Positions 17,368 to 28,274 are shown, counted from the stretch's first letter. The stretch: 64,000 nt of DNA from Bradyrhizobium jicamae (GCF_018130215.1 NZ_JAFCKQ010000009.1:124001-188000), one strand, 5' to 3'. A program made the numbers and translations. The notes: generated from the letters alone by a model not told the origin.

Positions 17368-18234
17368 TCACTCCGCCACGCCTGCGGACGCCGCCGCAAG
17401 CAACGGCCGCGCGCGCAGTTCGGGTTCGATCAGCGCCTGATAGCGCGAAGGCTCGGCGCGCTCGATGGCCGCGATATCGGGCGCGGCACCATTGCGCCAG
17501 CCGACATAGGCATCGCTGGCTTCGATACCCATTGCTTCGGCAACGAGCTGAACCCAGTTCCTGACCCTGATGTTGTCGCGACCGTCGAGCGCTGCGAATT
17601 CGCGATGGCATGGATGAAAGATCGTACACACGGTGTCGGCGCGGTTTGCGATCGCCGCTGACCAGGTCTCGCCCATCACCGCCTTCAGCGTGCCTGGCAC
17701 GGCGGCAATGCCACTGCACATGTGGCCGGGAACCGCAGGTCCTTCGATCAGTTCGAGCCCCGGTATTCGCAGCAGCATGCTGGCGATGCGATCGTTGATC
17801 GGGACGTGGGTCGAGAAACCGAGATGCCGGTGCAGCAGCACGCGGCGCGGCACTGGAACGGTCAACAATGGCGCCAGCCGATCGATTGACGCGACGAGCA
17901 ATTCGGAAATGTGGGTGATATCGAATGCAACCGCATTGCCCGGCGCCATGATGTCGGACATGTGCATGTGGCACGAGGCACACCAGGTAACGACAGTGCC
18001 GCGACCATCCTTCGTGGCAGCTTCATTGAAGCGGCTGACGGTCCGGCCCGCCATGTTGCTCGCCCCCTGCGGCTGATGATCGTGGGCGGTGCCGCAGCAG
18101 TAGGCCGGCCCGCCGGCGGCGCGGACATCGTAGCCTGCGCGTTCCAGCAGCATGATTGACAGCCGGATCATTTCGGCGTGGCGGAGCATGTTGCAGCCGA
18201 ACCAGAACGTGACGCGATTGTCGCTCACAGCCAT
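17368..18234 (-). CDS. HdrB/GlpC-like CCG-domain iron-sulfur protein
   Basis: A 288-residue protein related to heterodisulfide reductase subunit B and other CCG-domain proteins. The first CCG set is complete: C14 (FWFGC), C46-C47 (PAYCCG) and C85/C88 (WCASC). The second set is eroded: LLHRHLG has His where the first Cys is expected, only C173 remains of the Cys pair (HMCSG), and the last motif is C203-x5-C209. One iron-sulfur centre is therefore expected. It overlaps the ferredoxin-type gene by 10 bases, so the two form an HdrCB-like pair without HdrA. The electron acceptor is unknown. Confidence 0.85.
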   Translation of the reverse strand: MAVSDNRVTFWFGCNMLRHAEMIRLSIMLLERAGYDVRAAGGPAYCCGTAHDHQPQGASNMAGRTVSRFNEAATKDGRGTVVTWCASCHMHMSDIMAPGNAVAFDITHISELLVASIDRLAPLLTVPVPRRVLLHRHLGFSTHVPINDRIASMLLRIPGLELIEGPAVPGHMCSGIAAVPGTLKAVMGETWSAAIANRADTVCTIFHPCHREFAALDGRDNIRVRNWVQLVAEAMGIEASDAYVGWRNGAAPDIAAIERAEPSRYQALIEPELRARPLLAAASAGVAE

Positions 18235-18656
18235 GTGTCAAGCTCCTCATCGCTGAGCTGCAGTCGTGCGAACGTCTTGATGCGCGGGAAATACGACGGA
18301 TCCTGCCTGGCCGGAAGCTGCCGCGTCTCGTTGATCGCGCGTTGCCTGGCGATCCGCACCAGCAGCATGGCATCAAGCCCCGCAGCCTTCTGCGGGCAGG
18401 CATCGACGCACTGGCCGCTCTTGGTACAGGCGCCGACCCAGGCCACCGTCTCTTCCGGAGCGGCGTCACCGCTCGCCAGCCGGCGCAACCCACCGGTGAC
18501 GATCGCGGGATCCGCACCACGCAAATTGACGTAGTCGACCATCGGACAGGCGTTGAAGCATGCCCCGCATTCCGTGCACAAGGCGGCAAGCTCCGGGCCG
18601 GACTGCCTCAGGAAAGCTTCGGTGCTTTGGGCGCGCGCTGGAGGAAGCCTGGTCAT
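18225..18656 (-). CDS. HdrC-like ferredoxin subunit (4Fe-4S dicluster type)
   Basis: A 143-residue protein counted from the ATG at 18656; longer in-frame extensions are low complexity. The first cluster motif is complete: C27-x2-C30-x2-C33-x3-C37-P. The second reads C77-x2-S80-x2-C83-x3-C87-P, so one Cys is Ser. In fumarate reductase and SdhB subunits the same C-x5-C-x3-CP spacing holds a 3Fe-4S cluster. The protein is soluble and would pass electrons to the overlapping HdrB-like subunit. Confidence 0.85.
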   Translation of the reverse strand: MTRLPPARAQSTEAFLRQSGPELAALCTECGACFNACPMVDYVNLRGADPAIVTGGLRRLASGDAAPEETVAWVGACTKSGQCVDACPQKAAGLDAMLLVRIARQRAINETRQLPARQDPSYFPRIKTFARLQLSDEELDTWL

Positions 18657-18847
18657 GTCACGGGCAGGGTGCGCCCTCGTCCCTTTTCGGTCAAGCAAGC
18701 CGCCGTCGTGGCGGCGGACCCGCCGGGGGTTCGTCGAGACGGCACGCGAGGAGTGAGGGGGCCGGGAGCGGAGGGGCGGATTGGGCCACCCTACGCTAGC
18801 CATTCGTGCTACACTTCGAGCGGAACAACCAATACTGGGAGGACGCG

Positions 18848-19180
18848 ATGCATCATAACTTGGTGCCCAGTGACCGCGTCGAGCATGTCAACGTCTACGG
18901 CAGCAACGGCACGAAGCTCGGATCGATCGAGCGGCTCATGCTGGACAAGGTGACCGGAACGGTCGCCTACGCCGTGATCAAGACCGGCGGGGTGCTGAGT
19001 ACCCACCACCATTACCCGATCAGGTGGACCGCGCTCAGATACGATCCGGTCCGTCAGGCCTATGAGGCCGAGGCGACACTGGAAGAGCTGCAGACGGGCC
19101 CGTGCGAATTCGACGGCGACGAGTTCGATTGGGGTGATCGTTCGCAGTCGTACAAGCACCCGAACTACTGGGCGGTGTAG
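18848..19180 (+). CDS. PRC-barrel domain protein
   Basis: A 110-residue protein. The ATG at 18848 follows GGGAGGACGCG, a good ribosome binding site. The PRC-barrel core runs about residues 8-75: VEHVNVYGSNGTKLGSIERLMLD and YAVIKTGGVL, then HHHYPIRWTALRYD. The acidic C-terminus ends in an aromatic tail (HPNYWAV). PRC-barrel proteins act in RNA processing, photosynthetic reaction centres and stress; nothing nearby points to one of these. Confidence 0.9.
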   Translation: MHHNLVPSDRVEHVNVYGSNGTKLGSIERLMLDKVTGTVAYAVIKTGGVLSTHHHYPIRWTALRYDPVRQAYEAEATLEELQTGPCEFDGDEFDWGDRSQSYKHPNYWAV

Positions 19181-19288
19181 GGGTAGCAAGGTCCGGGGGC
19201 GGGGCCGCGTCCGCCGTGGCTTACCGAGCCGACGGCGGAAGCCGTCCTTCCCCATGCTGGTCGCGGGTGGGTGCTTCGGGAACGCAGG

Positions 19289-20212
19289 CTACGCCTGCGC
19301 CTCGGCAAAGGCGCGCAACTTCAGAAAGAAGTCCTTCAGGATCGCGTTCCGGTCAATGTAGGTCACGTAGCGGATCGGATGCCGCCGGTGATCGACGCTC
19401 CATGTCATCTGGCCGGTCAGGACGGGAGCAGGAGCGATCACGCTCGGCGCCCAAGCCGGATTGAGCAGCCAGCCGACCGCCGCCATGTCCCAGATCTCCT
19501 TCGCCCAGCCAATGTGATCGGACGAATACGCCTTGAAGCGCTGTGCCAGGAACGCACCGATGCGGCCATGCGGTTCGACATGGCGCTCGATCTCAGGCAC
19601 GGTGGAGTGCAGGCGCGAGGTGACGCCGAGGCACGGTACCAGCACCAGCGGCACGCCGCTGTCGAGCAGGACCTGGGCGCCGCCGACATCCTGCCTGAGA
19701 TTGAACTCGGCCGTGTCAGGCCATTCCAGTGCATGGCCGCCGAGCCACACCACCACCACGCGATCGATGATGTCGGGCGCCTTGAGCAGCGCCGAGGCGA
19801 CGTTGCTGATGGCCGCGATGGCAACGATGTAGAGCGGATGGTCCGGCGATCCGGCCCGGGCGCGCGCAATCAGGTCATCGACCGCATCAGCGTCGCGGGC
19901 CTGCTTCCCGGGCCCGACATAGTCGGTGACGCCGCGATGCACCAGCCCTTCGGGTGAAACGTTCAGGCGCTCCAGCAGGCGCAGGATCTCCTGATAGCTC
20001 AGCTCCATGCCGTGGCCCGGACTATCCGCGCGCTTGTTGAAGAACGGCGCGGCGTAGATCGCCTCCACATCAAAGCGATCCCGCGACAGCAGCATCTGGA
20101 CGATCGCGAACTGGTCGTCGATCTCGTTGTAGGTGTCGGTGTCGAGCACGACGCGCACCTTGCCGCCAGGCGGTGCCAGCAGTTTCAGGCGGGCGGCGTC
20201 CGTGATGGGCAT
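19289..20212 (-). CDS. Nucleoside hydrolase (inosine/uridine-preferring family)
   Basis: A 307-residue enzyme that cleaves the N-glycosidic bond of ribonucleosides. The N-terminal calcium-binding motif reads DTDTYNEIDDQFA, a variant of DTDxGxDD. A second conserved segment is the AAISNVASAL region near residue 150, then VVWLGGHAL. The start was set at the ATG 20212 because GAGGTGA lies 6 bases upstream; the GTG at 20221 falls within that site. It has no transporter or regulator neighbour that would reveal the substrate. Confidence 0.9.
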   Translation of the reverse strand: MPITDAARLKLLAPPGGKVRVVLDTDTYNEIDDQFAIVQMLLSRDRFDVEAIYAAPFFNKRADSPGHGMELSYQEILRLLERLNVSPEGLVHRGVTDYVGPGKQARDADAVDDLIARARAGSPDHPLYIVAIAAISNVASALLKAPDIIDRVVVVWLGGHALEWPDTAEFNLRQDVGGAQVLLDSGVPLVLVPCLGVTSRLHSTVPEIERHVEPHGRIGAFLAQRFKAYSSDHIGWAKEIWDMAAVGWLLNPAWAPSVIAPAPVLTGQMTWSVDHRRHPIRYVTYIDRNAILKDFFLKLRAFAEAQA

Positions 20213-20425
20213 TGTCTTCACCTCGAGCAGCGTTCGGCTGTCGAGACTAGGCCGTCGACGCGGGCCGGAACAGCCGCTCGTGACCGGTCGGCTTGTCCCC
20301 GGGGGAAGGCGACGGCGGCGACTTCGCTCTGGTGCAAGAAACCGCTCCCCACCTGGTCTAATGCCGAGTCATAAGCTTCGGCCCGCGCGATGCTGCGCAG
20401 GCCGGCACAAAGGGAGGAGACGGGG

Positions 20426-20965
20426 ATGAAGCGAACGATCGCACGTGCTGGCGTCGTGGTGGCGGCACTTGCCGTGCTGGGAGCCGCCTGGGCCCACGGG
20501 CCGACCCGCCAGAAGGTGCGGGAATCGATCGAGATCGACGCGCCGCAGGCCAAGGTGTGGGCGACCATCGGCAATTTCCAGGACATGGGCTGGCTGGTCG
20601 GCGTCAGCAAGACCGAGGGCGACAAGGGCAACGAGATCGGCGCGACGCGGCGGCTGACGCTGTCAGACGGCGCGACCATCGACGAGGAGCTCTACAAATA
20701 CGAGCCGGACATGCTGAGCTATTCGTACCGGATCACGGCGGTCGACGTGAAGGTGCTGCCGGTCACCAATTATTCCTCGACCCTGACGGTGTCGCCGGCA
20801 TCAGGCGGCAAGACGAAGCTGGAATGGGCCGGCGCCTTCTACCGCGGCTTTCCGAACAACGACCCGCCGCCGGAGCTGAACGACGAGGCCGCGATCAAGG
20901 CGGTCAGCGGGCTGTACCGCGCCGGGCTCGAAGGGCTGAAGAAGAAGATCGAGAGCGGCAGCTGA
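20426..20965 (+). CDS. MxaD-like SRPBCC-fold periplasmic protein
   Basis: A 179-residue protein starting at 20426 behind GGGAGGAGA. A signal peptide (about residues 1-24, ending AAWAHG) is followed by a START/SRPBCC fold with ESIEIDAPQAKVWATIGNFQDM. This order and length match MxaD, which in methylotrophs helps methanol dehydrogenase pass electrons to its cytochrome; I infer a similar periplasmic role. The next gene encodes a YncE-type beta-propeller, another frequent companion of PQQ-dependent dehydrogenases, but no dehydrogenase is in the window. The stop codon is directly followed by a dispersed repeat. Confidence 0.8.
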   Translation: MKRTIARAGVVVAALAVLGAAWAHGPTRQKVRESIEIDAPQAKVWATIGNFQDMGWLVGVSKTEGDKGNEIGATRRLTLSDGATIDEELYKYEPDMLSYSYRITAVDVKVLPVTNYSSTLTVSPASGGKTKLEWAGAFYRGFPNNDPPPELNDEAAIKAVSGLYRAGLEGLKKKIESGS

Positions 20966-21094
20966 AGCATGATCCGGAAAAGTGCGAAGCGGTTTTCCCG
21001 CGCGACAAACGCGGAACGCGTTTGCGCGGAGATCATGCTCAAACAAGGAGCTAAAGCGCGATGACGATTCAACCCAATCTCGTCGCGCTTTAGC
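20966..21094. repeat. Dispersed palindromic repeat, family A, copy 1
   Basis: Begins directly after the MxaD-like stop with AGCATGATCCGGAAAAGTG and ends one base before the yncE ATG. The right part is a hairpin: GCTAAAGCGCGA at 21050-21061 pairs with TCGCGCTTTAGC at 21083-21094. Copy 2 is at 36539-36640 in the opposite orientation. I recognise this as a high-copy element of Bradyrhizobium chromosomes. Confidence 0.85.
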
Positions 21095-22033
21095 ATGCGG
21101 GCGATCGTTGTCGCGGCGCTGCTGGCCGGCCTCGGCGCAGCGCGGGCCGAGGAGGCGTTCGTCACTAACCAGCTCAGCGATGACCTCACGGTCGTCGATC
21201 TCGCCACCTCGAAGGCCGTTGCGACGATCCCGATCGGCGGCAAGCCGGCCGGCATCGCCGTCACATCTGACGGCCACTTCGCCTATGTGACGAGCCCCGA
21301 TGGCAAGGTCGTGAGCGTGGTCGACGCGGCCGAACGGAAGGTCATCGGCCGGATCGATGTCGGCGGCGGCCCGCTCGGGATCGCGGTCGCACCGGACGGC
21401 GCGACGGTCTATGTCGCCGACTGGTACGCCGCCGCGGTGCGGGTGATCGATGCGAGGGCGCAGCGCATCGCGGCCAGCATCACGGTCGGCGCGTCACCCT
21501 CCGGGCTCGCCGTGACGCCGGACGGCCGCCTGCTGCTCTCGGCGGATCGCGACGACGACAGCGTGTCCATCGTCGACACCGCCACGCGGGAGCGAAAGGC
21601 GACCGTGAAGGTCGGGAGCCGCCCGTTCGGCGTCACGATCGATGCCGAAGGCAAGCGCGCCTACACCGCCAATGTCGGCTCCAACGACGTCTCCGTGATC
21701 GACATCGCCGCAGCCAGCGAGATCGGCCGCGTGCATGTCGGCCTGCGCCCCTATGCGGTCGCGCTGGCGCAGGGCCGCGGCTTCGTCACCGATCAGTATG
21801 ACGGCAAGGTCAGTGTGTTCGACCTCGCGACGTTGCAGCCCGTGAAGCGGATCAATGTCGGGGACTATCCCGAAGGCATCGAGGCGACGGCGGACGGCAA
21901 GCAGATCGTGGTCGCGAACTGGGAGAGCAACACGCTCAACATCATCGACGCCGCCGAACTGAAGATCGTGGGCAAGGTCGAGGTCGGCGACGGCCCGCGT
22001 GCGTTCGGGGTGTTTCTGAGAAGGACGGAGTAG
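21095..22033 (+). CDS. YncE-family beta-propeller periplasmic protein
   Basis: A 312-residue protein with a signal peptide (MRAIVVAALLAGLGAARA) and about seven YVTN-like blades. Repeats such as VVDLATSKAVATIPIGGKPAGIAV, YVADWYAAAVRVID and VSVIDIAAASEIGRV are typical. Proteins of this kind are often found next to PQQ-dependent oxidation genes. The ATG is directly preceded by the hairpin of a dispersed repeat, and no Shine-Dalgarno sequence lies at normal distance; the nearest is AAGGAG at 21046-21051, on the far side of the hairpin. The TAG stop coincides with the start of another repeat. Confidence 0.88.
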   Translation: MRAIVVAALLAGLGAARAEEAFVTNQLSDDLTVVDLATSKAVATIPIGGKPAGIAVTSDGHFAYVTSPDGKVVSVVDAAERKVIGRIDVGGGPLGIAVAPDGATVYVADWYAAAVRVIDARAQRIAASITVGASPSGLAVTPDGRLLLSADRDDDSVSIVDTATRERKATVKVGSRPFGVTIDAEGKRAYTANVGSNDVSVIDIAAASEIGRVHVGLRPYAVALAQGRGFVTDQYDGKVSVFDLATLQPVKRINVGDYPEGIEATADGKQIVVANWESNTLNIIDAAELKIVGKVEVGDGPRAFGVFLRRTE

Positions 22034-22094
22034 CCCGCGTCAGCGAAGCGACATGCGGGCTCGTTCCTTCGATGTCGCTTTGTCATCCGGGCTG
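22031..22094. repeat. Degenerate family B palindromic repeat
   Basis: TAGCCCGCGTCAGCGAAGCGACATGCGGG is faced by GATGTCGCTTTGTCATCCGGGCTGC, an imperfect inverted repeat. It resembles the better preserved copy at 37608-37694. Its first three bases are the yncE stop codon. Confidence 0.55.
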
Positions 22095-22104
22095 CTTGCC
22101 GCCA

Positions 22105-22746
22105 TCAAAGGTCGAAGATGACCTCTTTGCTTTCGAAACCTCGCCTGTCGCCAAGCGCAACCGTCGCACCGACATTTAGATAGGCGAGGCCGCGAAGACG
22201 GTGTTCGATTGTCGTGAAGTCGAATTCGGTTTTTGCAAATATCTTGCCGCTCGGACGAAACGTGATCTCGGTTCCGCGGCGCCGATTTCCATCCGGCTGG
22301 CCGGCCGTGCCGACTACGGCTATCGGCGCGTCGGGTTTGCCCATGCGGCAACGCATGAACTGCTCCTTGCCGTTGCGCCAAACGTACAAATCGAGCACTT
22401 CCGAAAGCGCGTTCACTACCGCCAGGCCGACGCCACGAAATGCGTCGGGCAATCTCCGCGTGTCTTGGGGGAATGCGTTGCCCTCGGGGACGTAAGTCAT
22501 GATTAGTTCGGCCGCCGATACGCCTTCCCGCGGATGGAGGTCGGTTGGAATGCCGCGGCCGTTATCGCGCACTGTCGCTGACCCGTCGGCGTTCAACGTC
22601 ACGTCAACGCGATTGCAATGCCCGGCCAGGGCTTCGTTGATTGCGTTGTCGACGACTTCGAAAAGCATGCGGTGCAATCCCGAGCCATCGTCGGTATTGC
22701 CAATGTACATACTTGGTCGGTTTTGGACATCTTCTAGGCCATGCAA
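22105..22746 (-). CDS. Stand-alone GyrB-like GHKL ATPase domain
   Basis: A 213-residue protein equal to the ATPase (Bergerat) domain of GyrB and nothing more; a complete GyrB has about 800 residues. The TTG start at 22746 has GAGGA 9 bases upstream. Retained are the catalytic Glu (E30 in MLFEVVDNAINEAL), the Mg-binding Asn (N34) and DNGRGIP (61-67). The lid motif is altered: GVG at 105-107 is preceded by DAFR, not GGLH. The transducer, TOPRIM and GyrA-binding parts are absent. It could be a decayed paralogue or a small ATPase with its own role. It lies 95 bases downstream of uvrA on the same strand. Confidence 0.8.
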   Translation of the reverse strand: MHGLEDVQNRPSMYIGNTDDGSGLHRMLFEVVDNAINEALAGHCNRVDVTLNADGSATVRDNGRGIPTDLHPREGVSAAELIMTYVPEGNAFPQDTRRLPDAFRGVGLAVVNALSEVLDLYVWRNGKEQFMRCRMGKPDAPIAVVGTAGQPDGNRRRGTEITFRPSGKIFAKTEFDFTTIEHRLRGLAYLNVGATVALGDRRGFESKEVIFDL

Positions 22747-22841
22747 GATCGTTCCTCAAATTCGCGTAAGCCAGATGTTCATAGACGCATTCCGCCGTCA
22801 TTCCGTCACAGCGCTTCACCTGGGCGACGATAGACGGATGT

Positions 22842-25820
<2,979 letters not shown>

Positions 25821-25910
25821 TGCGGCAATTCCGGGCGCGACGCTTGCGCCTTTTTGGGCGCGCATCGCCGGTGCTTCCGGGACCTTGCGCCGATGGGTGT
25901 GTGAAGACTG

Positions 25911-25925
25911 GAACGTAGGAAGAAC
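25911..25925 (-). promoter_or_regulatory. LexA (SOS) box of uvrA
   Basis: GAAC-N7-GAAC, the direct-repeat LexA site of alphaproteobacteria (GTTC-N7-GTTC on the other strand), perfect at all eight positions and 91 bases before the uvrA ATG. It implies DNA-damage induction of uvrA. Confidence 0.85.
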
Positions 25926-26013
25926 GGCCGACAATTTCCAGTGCCGTGTTGTCTCCATCAACGGATAGTTTGCCGGATGGCAGCAGCCGGCAGCAGCAGA
26001 GGCGCCATCAACG

Positions 26014-26040
26014 AAAAAGGCCGGCGCGAGGCCGGCCTTT
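26014..26040 (-). terminator. Intrinsic terminator of the first porin gene
   Basis: AAAGGCCGGC at 26016-26025 and its complement at 26031-26040 with a 5-base loop, followed on the minus strand by a T run. It lies 38 bases after the porin stop and is identical in stem and loop to the terminator at 27011-27037. Confidence 0.85.
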
Positions 26041-26077
26041 CCGTCGAAATCGTGATCTCAGGCGAGCACGACTTGAC

Positions 26078-26836
26078 CTAGTACCTGGCGACGACCGGGC
26101 CGCCGAAAGTGTAGTTCACGCGGACGGTCGCCATGTCGACGTCCTGCTTGATGTGATCCGTGCGGTCGTTGACGCCGAGGATCGTGAAGCGGACGTCGCG
26201 GCTGCCCATGAACAGGTGGTCGTATTCGAACGCTACCGACCAGTTCTGCGCGAAGCCGATTTCGATACCGGTACCGACCGCGCCGCCCCAGCGGGTCTCG
26301 CTGGCGCTGTCGAAGGTGACCCCGGCCAGAATGCCGGTGTACTTGTCGCTGGTGACGGCGGCGCCGCCCTTCACGTACCAGAGCACGTTGTTCCAGGCGT
26401 AGCCGATTTGGCCGGTAAACAGGCCGATCGCATCAATCTTGCTCTGGTTGACCATCGGGAAGAAGGCCGCCAGGGAACTGACATTCGAACCCTTGAGGTC
26501 AGCCCAGTCACCCTGCGCCTCGAGGCCGAAGACCCAGGTGCCCGACTGCCAGCGATAGCCGATCTGGCCGCCGGCGAGGCCGCCGGTCGCATCATGGCAG
26601 CCTTCCGCAACGGCGGGCACGACCGGCCCGAAGCCGGCCACGTTGTTCACATCCCAGCAATTGTGGGAGCTGCCGTAACCGCCGTTCGCGCCGACATAGA
26701 AGCCGCCCCAATTGTAGACCGCCGCAACCATCGGCGGAGCCTTGGTGTAGGGACGCGCTGCCAGGTCAGCAGCCATCGCGGGCGCCGATGCAATCAAAAC
26801 ACTCAAGGCGGCCGAGGCCAGCAAAAATTTTCTCAT
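26078..26836 (-). CDS. Outer membrane beta-barrel protein (Omp25/RopB-like)
   Basis: A 252-residue outer-membrane protein. A signal peptide (about residues 1-23, ending AMA) precedes ADLAARPYTKAPP, the usual mature start in this family. The barrel strands include WGGFYVGANGGYG, GGQIGYRWQSGTWVFGLEAQGDW and the C-terminal VRVNYTFGGPVVARY ending in an aromatic residue. It is about 60 percent identical by eye to the neighbouring gene at 27064-27813, and both lie between uvrA and ssb. Likely a structural or adhesion-type barrel. Confidence 0.9.
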   Translation of the reverse strand: MRKFLLASAALSVLIASAPAMAADLAARPYTKAPPMVAAVYNWGGFYVGANGGYGSSHNCWDVNNVAGFGPVVPAVAEGCHDATGGLAGGQIGYRWQSGTWVFGLEAQGDWADLKGSNVSSLAAFFPMVNQSKIDAIGLFTGQIGYAWNNVLWYVKGGAAVTSDKYTGILAGVTFDSASETRWGGAVGTGIEIGFAQNWSVAFEYDHLFMGSRDVRFTILGVNDRTDHIKQDVDMATVRVNYTFGGPVVARY

Positions 26837-27010
26837 TTCAGAATTCCAGTCCCGTTTTTTTGTTTGCTCTTCCAGCCCGGAAGATTATCGGGCGCGACTG
26901 CCCAACTTTGACGTGTGTATAACGGAACTCTCGGTCGCTATGTATCCGAGCAGCAACAGTCGTCGCAATTGTGGACGCAATGTGGTGATGCGCACGCAGT
27001 TCGCGCAAAC

Positions 27011-27037
27011 AAAAAGGCCGGCGCGAGGCCGGCCTTT
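27011..27037 (-). terminator. Intrinsic terminator of the second porin gene
   Basis: Same stem and loop as at 26014-26040: AAAGGCCGGC at 27013-27022, loop GCGAG, complement at 27028-27037, then a T run on the minus strand. Confidence 0.85.
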
Positions 27038-27063
27038 CGTTCGCATGATCCTGGATCGCGCGA

Positions 27064-27813
27064 TCAATACTTCGCAATGACCGGGCCGCCCCATTTGTAG
27101 TTCACGTGGACGGTGACGAGGTCGACGTCCTGGCGCTCGCGGATGGTGCTGAACAGCACGCCGCCCGGAGTCGTCAGGTTGTAGGTGTTGTCCTGCATGA
27201 ACAGGTGGTCGTACTCGATACCGGCGCTCCAGTTCGGCGCAAAGCCGAAATCGATGCCGACACCGACCGTGCCGCCCCAGCGGGTGTTGCTGACGGAACC
27301 GGCCAGAACGACCGGCGGCGTCGTGAAGGTGTTGTAGCGGTTGTCGGTCACCGCGGCGCCGCCCTTCAGGTAGAACAGCACGTTGTTGGCAGCGTAGCCG
27401 ATCTGGCCGGTGAACAGGCCGAACGCATCGACCTTAGTCTCGTTGGTGAAGAGGCCCGGGAACAGGAGGCTGTTGCTGCTGGCCTTCAGGTCAGCCCAGT
27501 CGCCCTGCGCTTCGAGGCCGAACACCCAGGTGCCGGACTGCCAGCGATAGCCGATCTGGCCACCGGCGACGCCGCCAGTTGCATTTTGGCAGCCGTCCGC
27601 TCCGATGAAGACACCGCCGGGGGTCTGCTGATCCCAGCAATTGTGGCTCGAGCCCCAGCCGCCATTGGCGCCGATGTAGAAACCGCTCCAGTCATAGACC
27701 GTAGCAATCATCGGAGGCGGCGCCTTGGTGTAGGGACGGGCCGCGAGGTCGGCAGCGGCGGCCGGTGCGGCAAACGCGACCAGGGCAACCGTGGCAAGCA
27801 GAAATTTCTTCAT
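27064..27813 (-). CDS. Outer membrane beta-barrel protein (Omp25/RopB-like), tandem paralogue
   Basis: A 249-residue outer-membrane protein starting at 27813, 7 bases after GGAG. The signal peptide is MKKFLLATVALVAFAAPAAA. The mature start ADLAARPYTKAPPP, the SHNCWD segment, GGQIGYRWQSGTWVFGLEAQGDWADLK and the final VNYKWGGPVIAKY closely parallel the neighbour. The loops differ most, as expected for surface-exposed parts. Each gene has its own terminator, so expression may be independent. Confidence 0.9.
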   Translation of the reverse strand: MKKFLLATVALVAFAAPAAAADLAARPYTKAPPPMIATVYDWSGFYIGANGGWGSSHNCWDQQTPGGVFIGADGCQNATGGVAGGQIGYRWQSGTWVFGLEAQGDWADLKASSNSLLFPGLFTNETKVDAFGLFTGQIGYAANNVLFYLKGGAAVTDNRYNTFTTPPVVLAGSVSNTRWGGTVGVGIDFGFAPNWSAGIEYDHLFMQDNTYNLTTPGGVLFSTIRERQDVDLVTVHVNYKWGGPVIAKY

Positions 27814-28274
27814 TATCAATCTCCGGCACTGAACTCTTGTCCGCACTCTTGTCCGCTCCTCGTTGGTCCCCGAAGCGCTGACGCGAGCACCCGCTCAATT
27901 GCACGGAATCCTATACTCCGATTCAACCGCTATAACCGTCTCCCAAAAGCCACACTCGCGCTCGAAGTGCTGACATCGCAAGGCGATGATCTATTTGCAT
28001 TTTTTCCTAGGTGCGCAACTCGCCGGCGAGCCCCTCGCTGGAACTTGCGGGTCCTTGATCGTCGGGTCCTGCGCTACGACAGGTTGTGGCGAACAAAACT
28101 GGAACATTTCCGGGGGCGATGCTATATGTGGATAACCGCGGCATGTCCGCGCGATGCCGGAGGCGGCGGACCGGCGTCGGCGTATAGGGTCATCCGCGAC
28201 GCCTGCAGTAAGTGGCGAAGGTTGAGAGTGGCGGCCGATATCCGGCCGGCCCGGTTTTGAGTGGAGATGAAGCG
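27814..28274. other. Intergenic region between the porin and ssb
   Basis: 460 bases holding the divergent promoters of the second porin gene (minus strand) and ssb (plus strand), including the LexA box at 28091-28105. AT-rich stretches near 27910-27930 and 27985-28015 are candidate promoter elements. No gene is seen. Confidence 0.6.
28091..28105 (+). promoter_or_regulatory. LexA (SOS) box of ssb
   Basis: GAAC-N7-GAAC, perfect at all eight conserved positions, 170 bases before the ssb ATG. Together with the box at uvrA it indicates a divergent SOS pair separated by the two porin genes. Confidence 0.8.
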
